Assembly (NCBI RefSeq): GCF_001467955.1
Contig: NZ_LNYR01000012.1
Span: 466,329-513,288, forward strand
Direction of reading: 5' to 3'
Length of the DNA stretch: 46,960 nt
Source: Legionella quateirensis
GTDB taxonomy: Bacteria > Pseudomonadota > Gammaproteobacteria > Legionellales > Legionellaceae
Shown here: in pieces, positions 15,764 to 24,782 of the stretch
Layout: each line of letters begins with the position of its first letter
How positions within the stretch are numbered: position 1 is the stretch's first letter
Notes under the pieces: generated by a model
Database searches by the model: none
The model's input: only the letters and a program-made list of their open reading frames with translations
What the model was told of the DNA's origin: nothing
Made by a program: the position numbers and the translations under genes

Positions 15764-17665
15764 GTGAGTACTGCTTTGAACCGTCATGAGAATATATCAA
15801 GTGATATGCTCCATAATCAAAACTGCTACGCTTATCTACGCCAATTGCACCCCTTTATATCAGATAAACTAATCGCTGTTCTACCTGGCTTATCCGCTCT
15901 GGAAAAACTGGATGAAGAGTATGATCCGAAATATCCCTACGGTAATTTATATAGCTTTACCATTGCCTATCTGGAGGATCAGATCGACGATGTATATAAA
16001 ACATTGAGTCAAAGGAAAGCGAAGAAGCTGGACAAGCTTATTTTCAGCATCTATCACAATGACAATCATATTCTAGAAAATACTGAGTGGATCAATAAAA
16101 TTGGAGCGAAAACAAGACCAAGACAAGTCGATATAGCTAATGAAATTGCCAAAGTTTTAGCTGATCATAAAGACACCTCCGTTAATAAATTATCCCCTAC
16201 GAAGGCTGAGAGTCTGCTCAATCGATTTTTAACTTTATTTACTCCGAATTTTAAACCGCAACTGGATACTAATCTCCCATCAATCAAGCATTTCTCTTTT
16301 AACAAATACTCTCCAAATATTGAGTTCCGTTTCAGTACTCAGGCGCAACGTCATAATGGTTCTGTGCGAATTAGTCCATTATTTTTACGCTGGTTAGAGA
16401 TCAATGCCAAGAAATATCCACCTGAGCAACCCATTTGTCACATATATTTTAATAATCTGGGGCTTGATAGGAATGATCTTCTGGATATACCTGGTAACAA
16501 TGAAAAACAGTTGAGCCTTGAACTGCACAAACTGGAACAAAACCCAAAATATAAAATTGCGGTGATCACTCTCCCTGCAAATACAGCGCTTATGGGTGCC
16601 GAACTTTATAAGAAACTGGATGATAAGTTACCGTATGCACAAGTATTTACTGAACTACTGGATGTCGCTGAAGGCAAAATGCATGCAAGTGGCGTCTCAG
16701 ATTTCAGAATAAGTCCTACAATCAGAGCATTACTGTTTTCAGAGAAAGAAAATGAATCCCAAGTATTAAAACAACTACTAACCCAAAGTTTTGAATACAT
16801 GGGATTTATAGAGGATGATGTCTTATCAACCGCTCAAAAACAAGCTGTATGGCTGCATTTTACTAAATACGAATTAACTGATTTTATCATCAACACCCTT
16901 AACCCTAATAACAAGTCAATCGGTTATAATTTCTCTTGTCGTGATGCCATTGACAGAGGTGCTGTTTCTTCAGTTTATTACAATTTACTTAAATCCATTA
17001 AAATGGATCAACCCATACAAAGAGAAGAATTTGAACGAGCTCTGGATAGTGCTGCGGCCAACGTTAAAGCCAGAGGCATGAATTTTCATCGCAAAATTAT
17101 CTGGAATGCCCTGGATACACTGGTAAATGCGAATTATGAAGCCTTTAAGCAGGATGAACGATTATCCTGGTTAATCTACTGGAGAGATATGAATTGTCCT
17201 CATTCTCGTGTCGATCGTTTAATCAAAATTCGAATCCAACAATGTAAGGAACAACTTTATGATTTATCAACAAATCAACAGGCTTTAAAAAACTCCGGTC
17301 TTAGACTTCTTCATCGTATTAATCAACAATATGACCAAAAAGTAAATGGGCAACGACTTTTACTTGAAGTAGTCTCCAGAACATCGCATCTGTTGAACGC
17401 AGCTCCAACTGATGAGTCCATCCGGGAATATAAACAACTGGCTACTGAGTTAAGAATAAACCACCCCATCTTACATATAATCGCAGGACTCATGGAAGCC
17501 TTATTAGGATTGATACTCTATATACCCTCCTTCAGTTATTCTACTGGACTCATCAACCAGGGGATATCTCTTGCCAAAACAGGTTTTTTTGCTTCAGAAC
17601 GAACAATCCTCTGTGATGAGCTGCTTGAATTTTCGGTAAACAATAGCGCAGGGCTTGTTGCTTGA
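15764..17665 (+). CDS. Putative effector with CX5R phosphatase-like loop
   Basis: 633 residues from a GTG start; an ATG 14 codons further in is an alternative. No signal peptide. The central C-terminal half has FSCRDAIDRGAVSS (Cys392...Arg398), a CX5R loop with Asp before Arg, as in the CKSxKDRT loops of Legionella SidP/SidF and Salmonella SopB inositide phosphatases. The following helices (FERALDSAAANVKARGMNFH) are polar. A hydrophobic stretch (about 565-595) near the end could contact membrane. No known family is recognised over the full length. Length, lack of signal and a tandem partner with an E-rich tail suggest a Dot/Icm-translocated protein. The phosphatase assignment rests on one motif and is inference. 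Confidence 0.6.
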   Translation: MSTALNRHENISSDMLHNQNCYAYLRQLHPFISDKLIAVLPGLSALEKLDEEYDPKYPYGNLYSFTIAYLEDQIDDVYKTLSQRKAKKLDKLIFSIYHNDNHILENTEWINKIGAKTRPRQVDIANEIAKVLADHKDTSVNKLSPTKAESLLNRFLTLFTPNFKPQLDTNLPSIKHFSFNKYSPNIEFRFSTQAQRHNGSVRISPLFLRWLEINAKKYPPEQPICHIYFNNLGLDRNDLLDIPGNNEKQLSLELHKLEQNPKYKIAVITLPANTALMGAELYKKLDDKLPYAQVFTELLDVAEGKMHASGVSDFRISPTIRALLFSEKENESQVLKQLLTQSFEYMGFIEDDVLSTAQKQAVWLHFTKYELTDFIINTLNPNNKSIGYNFSCRDAIDRGAVSSVYYNLLKSIKMDQPIQREEFERALDSAAANVKARGMNFHRKIIWNALDTLVNANYEAFKQDERLSWLIYWRDMNCPHSRVDRLIKIRIQQCKEQLYDLSTNQQALKNSGLRLLHRINQQYDQKVNGQRLLLEVVSRTSHLLNAAPTDESIREYKQLATELRINHPILHIIAGLMEALLGLILYIPSFSYSTGLINQGISLAKTGFFASERTILCDELLEFSVNNSAGLVA

Positions 17666-17713
17666 ACTATTAAATTATTCTAACATCGATCAAAATGATA
17701 ATCAGGAGTGATT

Positions 17714-19393
17714 ATGCTTTTGGCCAACTTCAATATACCGGAATTACTGACGAAACAAATTAAACTGTATTTATCAGATAACACACCGGCCTTTTCAGAA
17801 TTAAAAACACTGATTCTAAGTAAAGCGCCTATTCCACAGGTTCACTCCAATATTGTAACTATCCTGACTGAATCCAGATACACGAATCTCAATACAGTTC
17901 AAAAAGCGCTAGAAGCTCAAGCACATAAAAATCAACTCGCTGAAGATGAAAAACAAAAAAAACAAGATCAATCAGAAGAAATAAAAGATGAAGAATTAAA
18001 AAAACGCCTGAATCGCGAATTGAAACATATTCCAACCCAGATCAGCAGTCATGAAACAGAATGTCGGATACTTCAACGAAAATTGGCTCGGCTTATTGAA
18101 GCCCCACCTCAAGTCGATGTAACTCAAAAATCATCATCCAACTCAGACAAATTACAATCATCAACCCTGAATGAACATAATCGGGCTATAGAAAAAATAC
18201 GAAATTCAATACTTGATTATGAAATGAAAATTGAAGCTTTGTTAAAGGAGCAACAATCCAGCCAGATCAGACTGAATGAAATTGAGAAACGTAGCGAGAT
18301 TCGAGAAATACATCAGGGTAAAAGAACCTTGCGTACACAAGCCAGTATAGGTTATCGCACTACAGGTGAAGGCATAGAAGAAACCCTATCAACTAAAAAT
18401 CGTAATTTATTGGCGAAAAGCATCAAAGATCAACGTAATGCGATTGAAAAAAAGTACGCCGATTTAATCCAGGATTCAGAACAAATCAACTTCCCCTATT
18501 TTCTGGAAGAGCTGCTTAAATATTTAAACAGCTCAAAACCCAAGCTTACATCACAGGAAGTTGAGGCGTTAACGACCATTTTAAAACTGATGAAAAAGCA
18601 TTTGGAATTTGAGCATCAAGCTATAACAACCGAAAGCAGTTTGAAAATTAAAAGACAATTTATAAGTACTCAAATTACTAAGTTAGCAGGATTGAATTCC
18701 AAATTAAAATCGCTGCAAGAAAGCAATCCAAACTTAAAGTCTGCCAACCAAAAGTTAGCAGCCAAAAATCTGGAGCTTTCGATTTCCCTGGCCAATTATA
18801 TTAAATTACGCGATCGTTTAGGTAACCCAGCCCTGCTTTTGGTTGCACTGACCTTTGCTTTCTGTATTCCCTTAATTTTAACTGTTAGCGGAGTTATCCC
18901 CTTCTTTATAGGCCCAGCTTTACTCTATTCATTAGTATCCATACCTCCAGCCGCTTTATTTATAGCTACTCTTGGTGTAGGAATAGCCGCACTTGTATAC
19001 AGCATCAAAGCTCATATGAATGACTCTGAAATTAAAACCAATTTACTCACAATTGAAATGAACTCCAAACATATGGGACGAAATGAGCAACATCTCAAAA
19101 CATTGGAAACAGTAACCATCCCTTCATTAAATGCACAAATCAAAAAGGACGAAATTGCACGAGACAATTTAATCCTTTCCCTTAAAAGTTCGCAAACCAA
19201 AGCACTACAAGCATTTAATCAGGCCAAGGAAATAGAACCTGTTGCCTTTTCAGAATCATCCATCCTGGATACTAAAGTGCCAGCCCCTAAAGAAACAAAA
19301 CAAGACAGCGAGGAAACGGATATTTCTGAACATTCTACAGATTCTGCTGATTCATCTTATGAAGAAGAGCTTGAGGGGAATAGTTATTCATGA
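17714..19393 (+). CDS. Coiled-coil membrane protein, putative Dot/Icm effector
   Basis: 559 residues from the ATG at 17714, preferred over an in-frame GTG at 17708 because GGAG lies 5 bases before it. Residues about 60-370 are rich in Lys/Glu/Gln and predicted coiled coil. Two adjacent hydrophobic hairpin helices follow (about 372-435: ALLLVALTFAFCIPLILTV and PPAALFIATLGVGIAALVY). After more coiled coil comes an acidic Ser-rich tail ending SYEEELEGNSYS. Glu-rich C-termini of this kind (E-block) are typical of Legionella Dot/Icm substrates. It follows the CX5R gene by 48 bases, probably one transcript. No enzymatic motif is visible. A host-membrane-inserted effector is the likely role, by inference. 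Confidence 0.6.
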   Translation: MLLANFNIPELLTKQIKLYLSDNTPAFSELKTLILSKAPIPQVHSNIVTILTESRYTNLNTVQKALEAQAHKNQLAEDEKQKKQDQSEEIKDEELKKRLNRELKHIPTQISSHETECRILQRKLARLIEAPPQVDVTQKSSSNSDKLQSSTLNEHNRAIEKIRNSILDYEMKIEALLKEQQSSQIRLNEIEKRSEIREIHQGKRTLRTQASIGYRTTGEGIEETLSTKNRNLLAKSIKDQRNAIEKKYADLIQDSEQINFPYFLEELLKYLNSSKPKLTSQEVEALTTILKLMKKHLEFEHQAITTESSLKIKRQFISTQITKLAGLNSKLKSLQESNPNLKSANQKLAAKNLELSISLANYIKLRDRLGNPALLLVALTFAFCIPLILTVSGVIPFFIGPALLYSLVSIPPAALFIATLGVGIAALVYSIKAHMNDSEIKTNLLTIEMNSKHMGRNEQHLKTLETVTIPSLNAQIKKDEIARDNLILSLKSSQTKALQAFNQAKEIEPVAFSESSILDTKVPAPKETKQDSEETDISEHSTDSADSSYEEELEGNSYS

Positions 19394-19508
19394 AATGGAT
19401 AAGGGGGCTCAGATTCTATTCATGAGAAATTCAACACCAGGTTAGGCCGTTTGACTACAGACTATTAATTAAGCTATTGTTTAAGCTTTAGTTTTAGAGT
19501 GATATACC

Positions 19509-20732
19509 ATGGTTTTATCTTATAAAGAATTAATTAACACAATACAATCCAATCAAAAAATCATGGTGGCTCAGCTTCATGAATTCTGTGAAATCAATTC
19601 TGGAACCACTAATCTTGAAGGTTTGGCAACTATGGCTACCACGTTATACAATGCCTATAAACCTCTTGCGGACTCCATTCAATTTAAAAAACTGCAAGCT
19701 CTTTCAGTAATCAATATGAGTGGAAGCACAACAACACAGCATTGTGGCGATGCATTGCTTATCAGTAAACGCCCTCATTTAAAACGCAGAATTCTCCTAA
19801 GCGGACATATGGATACAGTATATGCGGCTAATAATCCCTTTCAACAGTTAACCTACATCAATGACAATTACGTCAATGGACCTGGAGTAGCCGATATGAA
19901 AGGCGGGCTCATTGTCATGTTACACGCATTATCTGCTTTCGAACAAACAGATATGGCCTCAGAACTGGGCTGGGATGTCGTCATTAATTCCGATGAAGAA
20001 ATCGGCTCGCCCGCTTCCAGTATGCTTTTTGATGAGTTAGCGCCAAACTATCAGGCAGCCCTGGTCTATGAACCTGCAATGACAGCAACAGGTACTTTAG
20101 CAAAAAACCGTAAAGGCAGTGGGAAATTAACTCTGATTGCTACGGGTAAAGCGGCTCACGCTGGTCGATCTTTTGATGAGGGAAGAAATGCTATTTGCTA
20201 CCTGGCAGAAGCAGTTACCGCCATTCACGCCTTAAATGGACAACGTGACGGGGTCACTATTAATGTAGGCAAAATAGCTGGTGGCGAAGCCTTAAATGTG
20301 GTTCCAGATAAAGCAGTAGCACAACTTGATATTCGTATCAGCCTTCCAGAAGATGAGTTTTGGGTCAGGGAAGAACTGAATAAACTAATCAATAGTATGA
20401 AACGAACGGATTACTCCCTGACTGTTCATGGTGGATTTGGAAGACCTGTAAAACGAGTGTGTGATGCGACTGAGCGTTTGTTTAAACGAGTGCAAAACAT
20501 TGGAAAAGAATTAGGTTTATCTATAGACTGGAAAGACAGTGGTGGTTGCTGTGATGGGAATAATCTGGCTCGCCATGGATTAGCAGTCCTGGATACCCTG
20601 GGTGTGAGAGGTGGAAATATTCACAGCTCCGAAGAATATATTTTGCTTGATAGTTTATCAGAACGCGCAGCTCTTAGTGCCTTGCTCTTGACGGATTTGG
20701 CACAAGGCGGCTTAGAGGATCTAAAAAAATGA
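19509..20732 (+). CDS. M20-family zinc hydrolase (carboxypeptidase/deacylase type), ast operon
   Basis: 407 residues of the M20 metallopeptidase family, CPG2/ArgE/DapE-like. Zinc ligands are visible: His in LSGHMDTVYA, bridging Asp in GVADMKGG, the Glu pair in NSDEEIGS, Glu in VYEPA and the late His in NIHSSEE. The dimerisation domain has GKAAHAGRSFDEGRNA. It overlaps astA by 4 bases (ATGA), so it belongs to the arginine succinyltransferase operon. AstE, which removes succinate from succinylglutamate, is not encoded nearby. Since M20 enzymes such as DapE remove N-succinyl groups, this protein may fill that step. That substitution is inference; a general peptidase role is also possible. Confidence 0.8.
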   Translation: MVLSYKELINTIQSNQKIMVAQLHEFCEINSGTTNLEGLATMATTLYNAYKPLADSIQFKKLQALSVINMSGSTTTQHCGDALLISKRPHLKRRILLSGHMDTVYAANNPFQQLTYINDNYVNGPGVADMKGGLIVMLHALSAFEQTDMASELGWDVVINSDEEIGSPASSMLFDELAPNYQAALVYEPAMTATGTLAKNRKGSGKLTLIATGKAAHAGRSFDEGRNAICYLAEAVTAIHALNGQRDGVTINVGKIAGGEALNVVPDKAVAQLDIRISLPEDEFWVREELNKLINSMKRTDYSLTVHGGFGRPVKRVCDATERLFKRVQNIGKELGLSIDWKDSGGCCDGNNLARHGLAVLDTLGVRGGNIHSSEEYILLDSLSERAALSALLLTDLAQGGLEDLKK

Positions 20733-21769
20733 TGCTATTTCGCAGCGTACGTGAATCAGATCTGGATGCGATTCACCAACTGGCAGAGAAAAGCGGTATA
20801 GGGATGACTACCCTGCCCAAAGATAAAGAATTACTTAAAAAACGGCTTGAATGGTCGTGTAATTCCTATGCAAAAAACGTAAGTAAGCCGGCCAGTGAAT
20901 ATTATCTTTTTGTATTGGAAGATCAAGAGAATAGAAAGATTGTAGGTACTTCAGCCATTGAAGCAAAAACAGGGCATGAAACGCCATTTTATTCCTATAA
21001 AGTATCCAAACGTACTCGAATATGTCATTCACTGGGAATAAGAAGTGATTATGAAGTATTAAGTCTGGTTAATGATAATCAGGGGCGCAGTGAAATATGC
21101 ACTCTTTTTCTCGATCCGGAATATAGAAAGAACAATAATGGATTATTGCTTTCCAAAGGACGTTTTTTATTCATGGCCCACAACCCTGCACGTTTTGCTT
21201 CACTAGTTATTGCAGAGATGCGTGGAATTTCCGATGAACAAGGCCACTCCCCTTTTTGGGAAAATATCGGAGCCCATTTTTTTCATATGCCTTTTGCAGA
21301 GGCAGACCGGCTTACCTTAGCGACCAATAAACAATTTATCGCAGATTTGATGCCGCGTAATCCAATCTACGTCAAACTATTATCCGAGAGAGCTCAGGCT
21401 GTAATAGGCAAACCCCATCAATCCACTGTACCCGCAATGAATATTTTATTAAAGGAGGGCTTTCGTTATAACAACTATGTTGATATTTTTGATGCAGGTC
21501 CAACGATTGAAGCACCCATTACAGAAATTAGATCCATTGCCCTAAGTCGCATTATGGTGATTAAAAGCATCAGTGACGAAGTCAGCAGCAATGAATATTT
21601 ACTGGCTAATACTCAATTGGATTTTCGCTCAACCATTAACTACGCCGTATTTAATGAACAGGAAAACACCTGTATTATCAGTAAGGAAACAGCTAATTTA
21701 CTGAATGTAAAATGCGGTGACAGCCTCCGTATCTCACCTATAAGAATCAACGAGGCGCCCCCATTGTAA
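20729..21769 (+). CDS. astA: Arginine N-succinyltransferase
   Basis: 346 residues, close to E. coli AstA (344). It transfers succinyl from succinyl-CoA to arginine, the first step of the AST pathway of arginine catabolism. The N-terminus MLFRSVRESDLDAIHQLAEKSG and the segments GMTTLP, LGIRSDYEVLSLVNDNQG and SEICTLFLDPEYR are characteristic, the last being a GNAT acetyl-CoA-binding-like region. GHSPFWENIGAHFFHMPFAEAD and EGFRYNNYVDIFDAGPTIEA are further AstA signatures. Translation is coupled to the upstream M20 gene; astD follows 12 bases after. Cytosolic. Confidence 0.95.
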   Translation: MMLFRSVRESDLDAIHQLAEKSGIGMTTLPKDKELLKKRLEWSCNSYAKNVSKPASEYYLFVLEDQENRKIVGTSAIEAKTGHETPFYSYKVSKRTRICHSLGIRSDYEVLSLVNDNQGRSEICTLFLDPEYRKNNNGLLLSKGRFLFMAHNPARFASLVIAEMRGISDEQGHSPFWENIGAHFFHMPFAEADRLTLATNKQFIADLMPRNPIYVKLLSERAQAVIGKPHQSTVPAMNILLKEGFRYNNYVDIFDAGPTIEAPITEIRSIALSRIMVIKSISDEVSSNEYLLANTQLDFRSTINYAVFNEQENTCIISKETANLLNVKCGDSLRISPIRINEAPPL

Positions 21770-21781
21770 TAAGGAAAAAAG

Positions 21782-23269
21782 ATGTCTAAATCAGCTATCA
21801 TGCAAGGCAAAGGTCAGTATATCAATGGAATATGGGAAAAAGGCAAAGGAATCACTCTGGAGTCCGTTAATCCATCCTATGGTACCTTGCTTTGGCAAGG
21901 AACAAGCGCCACTGAAGAAGAAATTATTGCGGCAAGTCTTGCTGCTCATCAAGCACTTTCAACATGGTCCAATACCCCTTTTGAACAACGTGCTCAATAC
22001 ACCAGGGAATTTGCCCAACAGATTGAAAAAAATCGTGCTCAGCTCGCAGAGTTAATCAGCCTGGAAACTGGAAAACCTTTATGGGAATCTCAGACTGAAG
22101 TAACCGCTGTGGTAGGTAAAATCAATTTATCCATACAGGCTTATCAAGAAAGAACCGGATCAAAACAATCAACCACTGCAGAAGCAAATGCCTGTTTGCG
22201 TTTCAAACCACAAGGTGTGGTTGTGGTACTGGGAGCATTCAATTTTCCAGCCCATTTAAGTAATGGACATATAGTACCCGCATTACTTGCGGGAAATACC
22301 GTTCTCTACAAACCCAGCGAACAAACACCCGCTGTTGCCGAACTGATCATGCAATGCTGGCATAACAGTGGCATACCCGACGGCGTCATTAATTGTTTAC
22401 AAGGTGATTATCACTGTGGCGTAACACTGCTGTCTCAAGACATTCAGGGTGTTTATTTTACTGGAAGTTATCCTACCGGAAAACGGATACATCAACAATT
22501 TGGTGAACGACCGGAAGTGATTCTGGCTCTTGAAATGGGGGGTAATAATCCATTAGTTGTTGATGAGATTGCTGATCTGAACGCGGCAGTTTATCACACC
22601 ATTCTATCTACCCTGATTACCTCGGGACAACGATGCACCTGTGCTCGACGGGTCATGATACCCAATACACATCAAGGTGATGAATTCCTCCAGCGATTTA
22701 TTCGAGCGTGTAAATCGGTACAGGTCGGTCCGTTTGATAATCAACCCGAACCTTTTATGGGACCTGTGATAAGCCATGTACAGGCATTGAAGCATCTGCA
22801 CGCACAAAACCAACTCATTGAAGCAGGTGGAGAATCTTTATTAGCTATGGAGCTGAAGGCAGAATATACAGGCCTGTTATCTCCTGGAATCATTGACATG
22901 ACTCGCGTCAACAATCCACCTGATGAAGAAATTTTTGCTCCTTTTGTTCAGATATTCAGGTACAACAGTTTTGATGAAGCAATTGAATTAGCCAATCAGA
23001 CCCGTTATGGTTTAGCCGCTGGATTATTAAGCGACAGTGAAGAGAACTACTTACACTTCTATCAAAAGATTCGTGCGGGATTGATTAACTGGAACAGACC
23101 CACTACAGGCGCAGCAAGCAGCCTTCCATTTGGTGGTGTTGGTTGCAGCGGCAATCACAGACCAAGCGCTTACTTTGCTGCTGATTATTGTTCCTACCCT
23201 GTTGCCAGTATGGAACAACCCGTTTTATCTACACCGGCGCAGCTTTTACCCGGTATTGTTTTGGAATAA
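21782..23269 (+). CDS. astD: N-succinylglutamate 5-semialdehyde dehydrogenase
   Basis: 495 residues, an aldehyde dehydrogenase of the AstD type. It oxidises succinylglutamate semialdehyde to succinylglutamate with NAD. Motifs: [20 protein letters not shown] for the Rossmann start, [29 protein letters not shown], Glu in [13 protein letters not shown] and catalytic Cys in [11 protein letters not shown]. The ending [20 protein letters not shown] is typical. AAGGAAAAAAG lies before the ATG. It sits between astA and astB, separated by only 5 bases from astB. Confidence 0.95.
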   Translation: MSKSAIMQGKGQYINGIWEKGKGITLESVNPSYGTLLWQGTSATEEEIIAASLAAHQALSTWSNTPFEQRAQYTREFAQQIEKNRAQLAELISLETGKPLWESQTEVTAVVGKINLSIQAYQERTGSKQSTTAEANACLRFKPQGVVVVLGAFNFPAHLSNGHIVPALLAGNTVLYKPSEQTPAVAELIMQCWHNSGIPDGVINCLQGDYHCGVTLLSQDIQGVYFTGSYPTGKRIHQQFGERPEVILALEMGGNNPLVVDEIADLNAAVYHTILSTLITSGQRCTCARRVMIPNTHQGDEFLQRFIRACKSVQVGPFDNQPEPFMGPVISHVQALKHLHAQNQLIEAGGESLLAMELKAEYTGLLSPGIIDMTRVNNPPDEEIFAPFVQIFRYNSFDEAIELANQTRYGLAAGLLSDSEENYLHFYQKIRAGLINWNRPTTGAASSLPFGGVGCSGNHRPSAYFAADYCSYPVASMEQPVLSTPAQLLPGIVLE

Positions 23270-23274
23270 CGCAT

Positions 23275-24621
23275 ATGAACGTATATGAATTAAATATGGA
23301 TGGTCTGGTTGGCCCGACTCACCATTACGCCGGTCTTTCTGCAGGTAATATAGCATCTACCACTAATGCCTTAACTCCGTCGAATCCACAGGCGGCAGCC
23401 CGACAAGGGTTAGCTAAAATGCGTTTGTTACACAATATGGGTTTAAAGCAAGGCTTATTGCCACCGCATCAACGCCCTAACCTTGATTTGCTTCGACAAT
23501 TAGGTTTTACCGGATCACCAACAGAGCAAATTAATAAAGCCAATAAAGCAGCCCCTGAGTTACTTAGTGCCTGTTACTCAGCATCAAGCATGTGGTCAGC
23601 TAATGCAGCGACGGTTTCAGCAAGTGCAGATACTGCAGATGGTAAGGTACATTTTACGGCAGCCAATTTAGTCAGTAACTTGCATCGACATCAGGAGGCT
23701 GACTTCTCCAAAAAACTATTAAATTTTATTTTTGCCAATCCAGAATTCTTTACTCATCATCCAGTATTGCCCCGTTCCAGTGTGACCGGTGATGAAGGCG
23801 CTGCAAATCATAATCGTTTGTGTAAAAGTCATGCAGATAAGGGAATCAATCTGTTTGTTTTTGGCAAAAAAGCCTTGGGTTCTAAAATCAATCATCCCGA
23901 ACCGTCTAAATATCCAGCAAGACAAACTCGTGAAGCATCTGAAGCCATAGCCCGCAGTCATTTATTAAACGCAGATCGGGTTATTTTCGCTTATCAAAAT
24001 GCAACAGCTGTAGACCAGGGAGTATTCCATAATGATGTGATTGGGGTTGCTAATGAATCTGTATTTCTGCTGCATGAAGAAGCTTTTAGCAATCAGGCAC
24101 AGGTACTTCAGACATTAAGGGAAAAAGCCGATTTTCCCCTTACTCTGATAGAAATTTCAAATAAAATAATCAGCGTGCAGGATGCAGTAGAGTCCTATCT
24201 GTTCAACTCCCAACTGATAAGCCTGCCTAATCAAAAAAGCATGATTTTAATGGCACCTTTTGAATGTCAAAATAATACTAAAGTGAAAAACTGTATTGAT
24301 GAACTAATTAATGATAACAGCAATCCAATTAACTCCGTACATTACCTTGATCTGAAACAAAGCATGCGTAATGGCGGTGGGCCAGCCTGTCTCAGGCTCC
24401 GTGTTCCGTTAAATGAACTTGAAATAGATGCCATGCACCCGGGAGTATTAGTGACGAATCACCTATTGGATGTTTTGGATCAATGGGTTATAAAACACTA
24501 TAGAACCGAGTTGTTGGCAACAGATCTTGCAGATCCACAATTAATTAATGAAAGCCTGCAGGCATTGGATGAGTTAACTCAAATTTTAAAATTGGGATCT
24601 ATCTATCCATTTCAATCCTGA
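23275..24621 (+). CDS. astB: N-succinylarginine dihydrolase
   Basis: 448 residues from the ATG at 23275, matching E. coli AstB (447); the frame is open further upstream into astD but homology starts here with [20 protein letters not shown]. It hydrolyses succinylarginine to succinylornithine, CO2 and two ammonia. Signatures are [33 protein letters not shown] and the catalytic Cys in [16 protein letters not shown]. The pentein-fold enzyme is cytosolic. It is the last gene of the operon; astC (aminotransferase) is absent from the window and must be elsewhere if the pathway is complete. Confidence 0.95.
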   Translation: MNVYELNMDGLVGPTHHYAGLSAGNIASTTNALTPSNPQAAARQGLAKMRLLHNMGLKQGLLPPHQRPNLDLLRQLGFTGSPTEQINKANKAAPELLSACYSASSMWSANAATVSASADTADGKVHFTAANLVSNLHRHQEADFSKKLLNFIFANPEFFTHHPVLPRSSVTGDEGAANHNRLCKSHADKGINLFVFGKKALGSKINHPEPSKYPARQTREASEAIARSHLLNADRVIFAYQNATAVDQGVFHNDVIGVANESVFLLHEEAFSNQAQVLQTLREKADFPLTLIEISNKIISVQDAVESYLFNSQLISLPNQKSMILMAPFECQNNTKVKNCIDELINDNSNPINSVHYLDLKQSMRNGGGPACLRLRVPLNELEIDAMHPGVLVTNHLLDVLDQWVIKHYRTELLATDLADPQLINESLQALDELTQILKLGSIYPFQS

Positions 24622-24782
24622 TTAAAATAGATAGTTTGATCAATTTATTAACTGTTTAAGCGATGGAACGCTATTTTAAATGGTTCTAAATCCATTGATT
24701 GCCTGGTATATGTAAGCTGGCAGATTAGATTTGGATCTATAGGGATCACTCTTTAATCACTAATCTGCCATCTCTCTATTGG

